Assembly (NCBI GenBank): GCA_016839425.1
Contig: JAEOUI010000034.1
Coordinates: 1 to 5,088 of the forward strand
DNA: 5,088 nucleotides
Reading direction: 5' to 3'
Origin: Promethearchaeota archaeon
GTDB lineage: Archaea > Asgardarchaeota > Lokiarchaeia > Sigynarchaeales > SOKP01
Made by a program: the position numbers and the translations under genes. Under the pieces are notes generated by a model that saw only the letters and a list, made by a program, of their open reading frames with translations, did no database searches and was not told the DNA's origin. The stretch's first letter is position 1. Each line of letters starts with the position of its first letter. Below, in pieces: positions 1-5,088 of this stretch.

Positions 1-2
1 AC

Positions 3-113
3 GAATTTGAAAGACTTCAAGCTTCTGAAAAGATAAAAAAAGCAACAATAAATATATTGAATTTAATGGAGGTTTACAAAAGAGCTTTAGAATATTTTCC
101 TAAATTTTTTTAA
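3..113 (+). CDS. C-terminal end of an unidentified gene (partial, starts outside window)
   Basis: From the window edge the third plus-strand frame is open for 36 codons and ends at TAA (111-113); the other two plus-strand frames stop within the first dozen codons. The predicted tail is charged and helix-prone (begins EFERLQASEKIKKA, ends ALEYFPKFF) and has no motif I recognise. It would be convergent with guaA, with 43 nt between the two stop codons. The stretch is short and AT-rich, so an open frame by chance is possible. No function is proposed. Confidence 0.4.
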   Translation, partial: EFERLQASEKIKKATINILNLMEVYKRALEYFPKFF

Positions 114-156
114 TATTAATATAAATTCCTAAAATAAATTTGTTAAATATTAACAT
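105..156. terminator. AT-rich convergent intergenic spacer, possible bidirectional terminator
   Basis: Between the two convergent stop codons lies pure AT-rich sequence. A run of seven T (105-111) overlaps the plus-strand stop. A small inverted repeat TGTTAA-ATA-TTAACA (141-155) sits just after the guaA stop, followed on the minus strand by the T-rich stretch TTTATTTTAGG. The stem has only six weak pairs, so the T-tracts are probably the stronger signal, as in archaeal intrinsic termination. This is inferred from composition and gene orientation. Confidence 0.35.
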
Positions 157-1716
157 TTATTCATATTCGATAGTACTTGGTGGTTTATTTGAGATGTCGT
201 AAACAACACGATTAAAGCCTTTAACTTCGTTTATGATTCGCGTGCTGATCTTTTCCAATAGATCCCAATCAAGCTTTGAAAAATTTGCCGTCATAGCGTC
301 TCTTGACTCCACTACTCGTATGGCACAAAGATGTTCATAAGTGCGAAAATCTCCCATAATTCCGACTGTTTTTACAGGTATGAAAACGCAAAACGCTTGC
401 CATAAATTCTCATAAATATTGGCTTTTCGTATTTCTTCTATGAGTATATCATCTGCTTCTCGCAAAGTATCCAAATCTTGTTTATTGATGGGTCCGAGGC
501 ACCTGACGGCAAGACCCGGCCCAGGAAAAGGGTGCCTGTCTATTAATTGGCGATCAAGCCCTAATTTTAGACCGATTTTTCTTACTTCGTCCTTATAAAG
601 GTCCTTGAGGGGTTCAATGATCTTGAGTTTCATATCGTCCGGGAGGGTTAAGTTATGGTGAGATTTTATCTTGGCTGAAGCCTTGCTAGTGGCTGCTGTT
701 TCAACCCGATCTGGGTAAATCGTTCCTTGAGCAAGGTGCGTAATATCTGGAAATTCTTTTTCGAGATGAAGGGTTTTATCTTCAAAAACTTCAATGAACG
801 AATGCCCTATAATCTTTCGTTTTTCTTCGGGATCGCTTACATTTTTCAATCTAGAAAGAAATAATTCTTCGGCATCAATATAATGAAAGTTCTTGAATTG
901 CATCTTTTCTTTAAAAGTCTCTTGTACTTGTTTTTCCTCGTCTTTTCGCAATAATCCATTATTTACGAAGATGCAATGCAATCTATTTCCTATAGCCTTG
1001 TGAATTAAAACGGCAGCAACGGAAGAATCAACTCCACCACTCAGCCCTAATATAACTTTATTAGTTGGACTAATTTCTCTTTTGATATCTTCGATCGAGC
1101 GCTCTATCCAATCTTCTAATTTCCATTCTTTTTTCGCTTGAGCGATTTTTGTGATAAAGTTCTCTAAAATTAAAGTTCCCTTGGGAGTATGTACTACTTC
1201 GGGATGAAATTGAACACCATAAATCAGATTAGAATCGTCTTGATAAGCCGCAATTGGGCATGTATCTGTTTTTGCGATAGTTTTAAATCCTTCTGGAAGC
1301 GCTTTAACCTGGTCACCATGCGACATCCATACGATTTCCTTGTCTTCTAACGATTCCAGCAATAAATTTGAAGTAATAATATATAATTCTGTCTTACCAT
1401 ATTCCTTTTGCTCGTGAGGCTCAATAACGCCACCTAATTGATTAATAATAGAGTGATGCCCATAACATATCCCTAACACGGGTATTTTCTGCTCCCTAAT
1501 AAACTGAAAGAAATCATTTGGCAATTGAGGGCTATCAGCATCGTAAACGCTATTAGGTCCACCAGAAAGGATTATTCCTTTTGGCTCTTTTAGTTTAAGT
1601 GTTTCCATACTTGTATCAAAAGGGAGGATTTCAGAATATACTCCCAAATCTCTGATTCTCCGTGCGATTAAGTGGCAGTATTGCCCACCAAAATCTAATA
1701 CTATGATTTTATCCAT
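157..1716 (-). CDS. guaA: GMP synthase (glutamine-hydrolysing), fused two-domain form
   Basis: Catalyses the last step of GMP synthesis, XMP + ATP + glutamine to GMP, in the cytoplasm. At 519 residues it is the normal length of the fused enzyme. Residues 1-190 are a class I glutamine amidotransferase: opening VLDFGGQY, SGGPNSVYD at 51-59, catalytic Cys84 in GICYGHH, and His171/Glu173 in QFHPEVVHT. The ATP-pyrophosphatase domain follows, with P-loop LGLSGGVDSS (223-232), GTIYPDRVE (331-339) and KSHHNL (351-356). HPFPGPGLAVR (395-405) and the C-terminal dimerisation domain ending YDISNKPPSTIEYE complete it. The ATG start gives the expected N-terminus, with no clear Shine-Dalgarno in front. One oddity is CYGHH where the family usually has CYGMQ. 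Many euryarchaea carry this enzyme as two separate subunits, so the fusion is informative but not decisive about the host. Identity is very secure. Confidence 0.97.
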   Translation of the reverse strand: MDKIIVLDFGGQYCHLIARRIRDLGVYSEILPFDTSMETLKLKEPKGIILSGGPNSVYDADSPQLPNDFFQFIREQKIPVLGICYGHHSIINQLGGVIEPHEQKEYGKTELYIITSNLLLESLEDKEIVWMSHGDQVKALPEGFKTIAKTDTCPIAAYQDDSNLIYGVQFHPEVVHTPKGTLILENFITKIAQAKKEWKLEDWIERSIEDIKREISPTNKVILGLSGGVDSSVAAVLIHKAIGNRLHCIFVNNGLLRKDEEKQVQETFKEKMQFKNFHYIDAEELFLSRLKNVSDPEEKRKIIGHSFIEVFEDKTLHLEKEFPDITHLAQGTIYPDRVETAATSKASAKIKSHHNLTLPDDMKLKIIEPLKDLYKDEVRKIGLKLGLDRQLIDRHPFPGPGLAVRCLGPINKQDLDTLREADDILIEEIRKANIYENLWQAFCVFIPVKTVGIMGDFRTYEHLCAIRVVESRDAMTANFSKLDWDLLEKISTRIINEVKGFNRVVYDISNKPPSTIEYE

Positions 1717-1744
1717 AATTTCGAGTTAAATTTTAAGTATTATG

Positions 1745-1752
1745 TATTAAAA
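1745..1752 (-). promoter_or_regulatory. possible TATA box for guaA
   Basis: On the minus strand TTTTAATA lies about 32 nt before the guaA ATG (element centre to ATG). With the usual archaeal spacing of about 25 nt from TATA box to start site, transcription would begin only a few bases before the ATG. That would fit the lack of a visible Shine-Dalgarno (the bases before ATG read CTCGAAATT). The surrounding sequence is so AT-rich that this is a weak call. Confidence 0.3.
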
Positions 1753-1857
1753 TTCTGATTCCCTTTTTAATTGATTTATTAATTCAATACGGGATTATGA
1801 TAAAATGATTCATATCTTATTAGTTAATAAAATTGAAGGAATTAAATTTTAAATAAT

Positions 1858-1870
1858 AAAAATAGAAAAA
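1858..1870 (-). terminator. T-rich terminator candidate after the alcohol dehydrogenase
   Basis: About 37 nt past the dehydrogenase stop, the minus strand reads TTTTTCTATTTTT, followed by more T-rich sequence. No convincing GC stem precedes it. This resembles archaeal T-tract termination and would end the AOR-dehydrogenase transcript before guaA. The rest of the 191-nt gap (1717-1907) shows no open frame or RNA gene that I can support. Confidence 0.4.
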
Positions 1871-1907
1871 TGTTGATGTTTACTATCGTTCCACGTAATT
1901 ATGAAAC

Positions 1908-2996
1908 CTATTCCATTATAAATTTAACGAGATCAGCTGTTTTTTCGGGATCCATTTTAATTCCATTGTACACCATATTAGGATCCTTAATTGCATCTTG
2001 AATCCATTGATCAACATTCACTTTTTTGAAGGATTCAAGATCTACATATTTTTCAAAACCTATTGCATCATAAAGTTTTAGAAATTCGTCATATAAAGGA
2101 TTATTTGATTCCTTCTTAGACCAAAGCATCAAAGGTTTTATAACTGACATAATATGCTTGCTATGTGAGCCACCAAGTTGTTTTTCCAGCGTATGAGCTA
2201 AGGAGTGGCACGCCCCCACACCTGCATTTCCTAAAACCAAACCTCCAAGATATCCTGCGTTAGATATATCACCTAACGCCTTTCCATCTTTTGGATTTTC
2301 TTTGATTTTATTAAATCCAGATTCTAACAAGGACAAGCAAGAGGTCCCTAAAGCTTTTATAAAGGGCGTTTGAGCTATTGATGTCATTCCTTCAACTGCG
2401 TGGGTGAAAATATCAGCTGCCAAGTGATATAAAGAACTTACATTGAGTGTTTCCAGAAAAGTATAATCAAGAACTGCCATATCAGCTATAAGTCCGTCGT
2501 TTATATAAGGAACTTTTATACCGTTATCAAGAGTAATAACGGCAGCTGCGTTTGCTTCGGAACCCGTACTTGGTGTTGTTGGAACTGCTACTAATTTGAT
2601 TTCGTTATTCTCGCTAAACCGGATCTCGTGCATTTTAGAAATATCAACATCAACATTATTTAACAGGAATCTCAAGCATTTTGCCATATCGATGACTTTA
2701 CCCCCTCCAATTGCTATTATCACTTCTGGTTTATCGTTGATATATTTTTCTCTCAAGGACAATAATAATCTCATTTTTGGAGAGGGTATAATTTCTTCTT
2801 TACACGATTTTTCAGCAAGATAGGATTGAATAGTTTTGTAGTATTCAGAATTTTTAATAGTATTTGAAAGCAAGATCAATAAATTATCTTGTTCAATGCT
2901 TTTCAGGCAAGAGACAGCGCCCTTACCATAATATATTTCGGGATTAAAATATACCCGACTCATTTTAACAAATTTTTTTATCATTTCATTTTTCAC
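1908..2996 (-). CDS. iron-containing (group III) alcohol dehydrogenase
   Basis: NAD(P)-dependent interconversion of an alcohol and an aldehyde or ketone; substrate unknown. The family is shown by the nucleotide-binding loop AIGGGKVID (95-103), the motif PTTPSTGSEA (139-148), and a complete set of Fe2+ ligands by position: Asp195, His199 (AADIFTHAVEG), His264 (GACHSLAHTL) and His278 (GSHSKH). The spacing (4 residues, then 14 between the last two His) matches the classical Asp/His/His/His site. Its 362 residues are slightly short for a family of about 380-390. GGGK replaces the more common GGGS. The reading starts at a GTG; ATG at codon 5 (2984) or codon 12 (2963, giving MSRVYFNPEIYYGKG, the usual family N-terminus) may be the true start, as no site has a good ribosome-binding sequence. 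It ends with TAG. It lies just downstream of the AOR gene on the same strand, which suggests the AOR aldehyde is its substrate or product. Confidence 0.92.
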   Translation of the reverse strand: MKNEMIKKFVKMSRVYFNPEIYYGKGAVSCLKSIEQDNLLILLSNTIKNSEYYKTIQSYLAEKSCKEEIIPSPKMRLLLSLREKYINDKPEVIIAIGGGKVIDMAKCLRFLLNNVDVDISKMHEIRFSENNEIKLVAVPTTPSTGSEANAAAVITLDNGIKVPYINDGLIADMAVLDYTFLETLNVSSLYHLAADIFTHAVEGMTSIAQTPFIKALGTSCLSLLESGFNKIKENPKDGKALGDISNAGYLGGLVLGNAGVGACHSLAHTLEKQLGGSHSKHIMSVIKPLMLWSKKESNNPLYDEFLKLYDAIGFEKYVDLESFKKVNVDQWIQDAIKDPNMVYNGIKMDPEKTADLVKFIME

Positions 2997-3024
2997 TTTT
3001 GATATTTTGTTTTAATTTGGATGT

Positions 3025-3189
3025 TTAGATTTTACCAATTACAAAATCTAAACCTAATAATTTTAAAGTTTTCTCTGTTGGTATTCCTGTCTCAGGATCC
3101 CATCCTCTTGCCGTATAATACCCACTGAGCATAGATTGAAATCCTTCTTCATTTAGGACATAGTCCTTAGCAGGTCCAATTGTGTGTGG
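3025..3189 (-). pseudogene. detached C-terminal 54 codons of the AOR gene, in frame after a TAA
   Basis: Directly after the TAA at 3190-3192 the same minus-strand frame runs on for 54 sense codons to a second TAA (3025-3027). It encodes recognisable AOR C-terminal sequence: GPAKDYVLNEEGFQ, then YYTARGWDPETGIPTEK and LLGLD. The family pattern is a GPA(K) segment, then a YY-xRGWD-x-G-x-P helix-turn and a final L-x-LGLD. Joined with the upstream part the protein would be about 633 residues, within the AOR range. The segment has no plausible start of its own. It is therefore the tail of the same gene, cut off by one codon, unless the TAA is an error. Confidence 0.85.
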
Positions 3190-4926
3190 TTATTTAAAGA
3201 ATCTCTCAGGAGGGTGATCGTCTGCCCTCGTCCAACCTTCCCTGATATTAAAGCATTTGGACAAGGCTAAAATTGCCTTTGCACGTGTATATACATAGGT
3301 TGTATCAGTGTTAAAACCAGTAACCAAGTTAAAAACTTTAGCCAAATCGTCTACCTCGTAAACTCCCCTTGCGAACTTGCACATAATGAGGGAGTCCGTC
3401 AGAGTAGAATCGTCTTCTAAGAACACGATGCCCTTTCCTCTCCCAACAGGATCGTCGTACTTGAATCGATCGTATTTTCCCCTCAGGTCTAATCCATAGG
3501 CACTATTCCTCAAGTGACAGGCTCCTCGTATAGACACGCTCATCCCAACTGCAAACGAGCTCATCCCATGAAGGTCAAAAGCTGGAAGTTCTAATCCTTT
3601 AATATGAATTCCGTAATAACCAGCATTTTTTCTCCCCATCGCTTCCAATCTTTTTCCCGCTTCTCTGGTACCATCTCCAAATATTTCACCCGCAAAATTT
3701 TTCTTCAGGCACATCTCTTCGGTAAATCTGACTAGTGTATCAGTAGAGCCGAATGGGAGCTCGTATCCAAGGTCTTCCTTTGTGATTAATCCTATATCGT
3801 ACAATTCACAAGCCATTGCGGCTGTTGCGCCTCCTGAAATTGCGTCTATGCCTAGATCATCACAAAGTTGAATGCATTTCATTATGCTTGGCCAATCAGT
3901 GCAACCAGTTGCGGAACCAAAACTATATAGCATCTCGTGATCGACACTTACTATCAAACCAGGATATTGAGAGTGGTTTTTTGGAACTTTTGCTAAATGA
4001 TCGCATGCAACGGTACATTGCGAGCAGGCTACTTTTTTCACGAGCCATTCGTTATTTAACACCTCAGCGTTGAGTAAATCTATTTTATCAAACACACCTT
4101 CCCGGAAGTTATAAGAGGGGAGCATCCCTAAATTACTATACTTTTGCATTCCAGCAGCAGTGCCTAAACCACGATATTTTATCGTTCGTGGTCCTTGTGT
4201 GTCTTTAATGAGTTTGTTTGCAAATTGATAAAATTCTGCGTTATTAGCAACCGAAACGCTTTTAGTTCCCCTAAAAACGATTGCTTTTAAGTTTTTTGAA
4301 CCCATTACGCCACCCATTCCCGTCCTACCAGCTTGTCTATTGCGATCGTTTGTGATGCATGCCATTCGAGAAGGTATTTCTCCCGAAGGTCCAATGCTCA
4401 TTACGGCAAGCCTTTGATCATTGAATTCTTCTTTTAATATTTCTTCGGTCTCCCAGCAACCTTTTCCCCAGAGTGTTTCCTTACAGGGAACTAAATACCT
4501 ATCGTCGTCGTCGATTACGAGATACACGGGTTCTGGAGCTTTTCCCTTAATAACCATCATATCTATTCCGGCTCGTTTTGCCTGTGCCGCTATCGAACCA
4601 GAAGAAATGGCAAAACCAAAAAAGTTCGTCAAGGGAGATTTTGCAAACACGCCATATTTTGACGAGGAAGGCACTATTGTTCCAGAGATTGGGCCTGTTG
4701 CCCACACCAAGACATTTTCAGGACCTAACGGATCTATTCCTGGTTTTAACTCGTCCCATAAGATCTTAGCTGCAAATCCATAACAGCCAATCCATTTGAA
4801 ACAAAAATCCTCTGATATTGGAACCTCTTCTATTTTTCCACGGGTTAAATCCACATTAAGCCTGTTTTGCGAATAACCACCAAGTTTTTTAGCTTCTCCT
4901 GTTGTTGTTTTTAAATGAGTTGTCAT
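3190..4926 (-). CDS. aor: aldehyde:ferredoxin oxidoreductase family tungstoenzyme, interrupted by a stop codon near the 3' end
   Basis: AOR-family enzymes oxidise aldehydes to carboxylic acids (or the reverse) with ferredoxin, using a tungsten-bis-pyranopterin and one [4Fe-4S] cluster, in the cytoplasm of anaerobes. The N-terminal domain (about 15-220) opens GGYSQNRLNVDLTRG and ends with AGRTGMGGVMGSKNLKA (199-215). Cluster ligands are visible as CxxCxxxC at Cys301, Cys304 and Cys308, with the fourth Cys516 in DSLIMCKF. Pterin-contact motifs are DDLGID (356-361) and DSLIMC (511-516). HIKGLELPAFD (441-451) is also family-typical. The 578-residue frame stops after PPERFFK, roughly 55 residues early; the missing tail is encoded in frame right after the stop. 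The chosen ATG has a good Shine-Dalgarno and TATA element. It is first in a probable operon with the downstream iron alcohol dehydrogenase. The substrate is undetermined, and related subfamilies (other aldehyde oxidoreductases, BamB-like subunits) cannot be excluded. Confidence 0.92.
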   Translation of the reverse strand: MTTHLKTTTGEAKKLGGYSQNRLNVDLTRGKIEEVPISEDFCFKWIGCYGFAAKILWDELKPGIDPLGPENVLVWATGPISGTIVPSSSKYGVFAKSPLTNFFGFAISSGSIAAQAKRAGIDMMVIKGKAPEPVYLVIDDDDRYLVPCKETLWGKGCWETEEILKEEFNDQRLAVMSIGPSGEIPSRMACITNDRNRQAGRTGMGGVMGSKNLKAIVFRGTKSVSVANNAEFYQFANKLIKDTQGPRTIKYRGLGTAAGMQKYSNLGMLPSYNFREGVFDKIDLLNAEVLNNEWLVKKVACSQCTVACDHLAKVPKNHSQYPGLIVSVDHEMLYSFGSATGCTDWPSIMKCIQLCDDLGIDAISGGATAAMACELYDIGLITKEDLGYELPFGSTDTLVRFTEEMCLKKNFAGEIFGDGTREAGKRLEAMGRKNAGYYGIHIKGLELPAFDLHGMSSFAVGMSVSIRGACHLRNSAYGLDLRGKYDRFKYDDPVGRGKGIVFLEDDSTLTDSLIMCKFARGVYEVDDLAKVFNLVTGFNTDTTYVYTRAKAILALSKCFNIREGWTRADDHPPERFFK

Positions 4927-4933
4927 GATAAAT

Positions 4934-4941
4934 ATTACCTT
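4934..4941 (-). promoter_or_regulatory. Shine-Dalgarno site of the AOR gene
   Basis: The minus strand reads AAGGTAAT, 7 nt before the ATG at 4926. It matches the GAGGTGAT-type complement of the 16S rRNA 3' end at six of eight positions. It supports this ATG as the start. Confidence 0.55.
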
Positions 4942-4964
4942 ATTATCTTACATTGTTTTATTTC

Positions 4965-4972
4965 TATTTAAA
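4965..4972 (-). promoter_or_regulatory. archaeal-type TATA box of the AOR-dehydrogenase operon
   Basis: The minus strand carries TTTAAATA, an exact match to the archaeal TATA consensus TTTAWATA. About 25 nt downstream of its centre would place the start site near 4942-4944, leaving a short leader of about 16-18 nt that just includes the Shine-Dalgarno site. The element overlaps one half of an 18-bp palindrome, so a protein bound there would compete with TBP. The upstream bases (GGATCC) are not a clear BRE. Confidence 0.5.
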
Positions 4973-4984
4973 GGATCCTTTAAA
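4967..4984. promoter_or_regulatory. 18-bp perfect palindrome overlapping the TATA box (candidate operator)
   Basis: TTTAAAGGATCCTTTAAA is identical to its reverse complement over all 18 bases. A degenerate copy, TTTAAGGATCTTTAAA, follows at 4990-5005. Overlap with the TATA element and duplication of the core GGATC suggest a binding site for a dimeric regulator acting as a repressor. The regulator is not in the window. Confidence 0.45.
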
Positions 4985-5008
4985 CAGAATTTAAGGATCT
5001 TTAAACAC

Positions 5009-5036
5009 TTTAAATTCGTTTAAGACGAATTTTAAA
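5009..5036. repeat. inverted repeat with 5-nt spacer upstream of the AOR promoter
   Basis: Left arm TTTAAATTCGT (5009-5019) and right arm ACGAATTTTAAA (5025-5036) are reverse complements apart from one extra T in the right arm. The spacer is TTAAG. Eight pairs (AAATTCGT/ACGAATTT) are uninterrupted. Being upstream of the promoter, it is more likely a protein-binding site than a terminator, though it could also end a transcript arriving from outside the window. Confidence 0.45.
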
Positions 5037-5088
5037 CAATTAAGTAAGGAAATTGTTATTTAATTAAAATCATTCTCTTTTTGAAGTG

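Larger units (their letters stand above)
4967..5036. repeat. seven TTTAA(A/G) hexamers with near-helical phasing
   Basis: Hexamers begin at 4967, 4979, 4990, 5000, 5009, 5019 and 5031; five are TTTAAA and two TTTAAG. They are separated by 6, 5, 4, 3, 4 and 6 bases, so start-to-start steps are 12, 11, 10, 9, 10 and 12 bp, mean about 10.7. All therefore face roughly the same side of the helix. The array runs upstream from the TATA box of the AOR operon and occupies most of the 162-nt region before that gene; the outer part (5037-5088) shows nothing further that I can name. Confidence 0.6.

Noticed and set aside
1770..1800. Weak dyad (ATTGA...TCAAT) in the gap before guaA
   Set aside because: Only five AT-rich pairs in AT-rich DNA; expected by chance and not tied to a start or stop.
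2596..2823. Plus-strand open frame of 75 codons
   Set aside because: Lies wholly antisense to the well-conserved alcohol dehydrogenase, overlaps its GGGK region, and has no domain or ribosome-binding site.
3025..3189. Independent small gene between AOR and the dehydrogenase
   Set aside because: No plausible start near its beginning, and its residues are the continuation of AOR in the same frame.
3190..3192. Recoding of the AOR stop as selenocysteine or pyrrolysine
   Set aside because: The codon is TAA; selenocysteine uses TGA and pyrrolysine TAG, and the position falls outside the catalytic and cluster-binding motifs.
3816..4073. Plus-strand open frame of 85 codons
   Set aside because: Antisense to the AOR cluster-binding region; composition looks like a reverse-strand shadow.
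4421..4783. Plus-strand open frames of 120 and 63 codons (the second at 4578-4769)
   Set aside because: Both are antisense to the conserved AOR N-terminal domain and overlap each other; no recognisable protein features.
5056..5088. Possible end of another minus-strand gene at the right edge
   Set aside because: The minus-strand frames all stop within about eleven codons of the edge and the sequence is AT-rich; nothing separates a real gene end from chance.

Overview
This is an AT-rich stretch (roughly mid-30s % GC by eye) from what is most likely a strict anaerobe. The evidence for anaerobic life is a tungsten-type aldehyde:ferredoxin oxidoreductase (AOR) next to an iron-dependent alcohol dehydrogenase. 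I lean towards an archaeon, with low-to-moderate confidence. The AOR start is preceded by a consensus archaeal TATA element (TTTAAATA), a Shine-Dalgarno-like AAGGTAAT lies 7 nt before its ATG, and the candidate terminators are T-rich tracts rather than strong GC hairpins. The GMP synthase is a fused two-domain protein, as in bacteria and some archaea, so it does not settle the domain.

Layout, left to right. (1) At 3-113 the plus strand carries what looks like the last 36 codons of a gene that starts outside the window. (2) At 157-1716, minus strand, is a complete guaA (GMP synthase), convergent with that fragment. (3) 1717-1907 is a 191-nt gap holding the T-rich end of the next transcription unit and the presumed guaA promoter. 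(4) At 1908-2996, minus strand, is an iron-containing alcohol dehydrogenase. (5) At 3190-4926, minus strand, is an AOR-family oxidoreductase whose open frame is cut by a TAA. The same frame continues without another stop for 54 more codons (to 3025) and encodes the recognisable AOR C-terminus, so the gene appears to be broken by one nonsense codon or affected by a sequence error. (6) 4927-5088 is the AOR promoter region.

AOR and the alcohol dehydrogenase probably form one operon transcribed right to left. Counting the AOR tail, only 28 nt separate them. Such a pair can interconvert acid, aldehyde and alcohol using ferredoxin and NAD(P)H, for alcohol oxidation or as an electron sink. guaA is separate housekeeping purine synthesis.

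Two observations stand out. The first is the single in-frame TAA inside an otherwise intact AOR. The second is a run of seven TTTAA(A/G) hexamers directly upstream of and including the AOR TATA box, spaced 9-12 bp apart (mean about 10.7 bp, close to one DNA helical turn). It includes an 18-bp perfect palindrome and a hairpin-like inverted repeat. This could be an operator cluster or an archaeal-histone positioning sequence.
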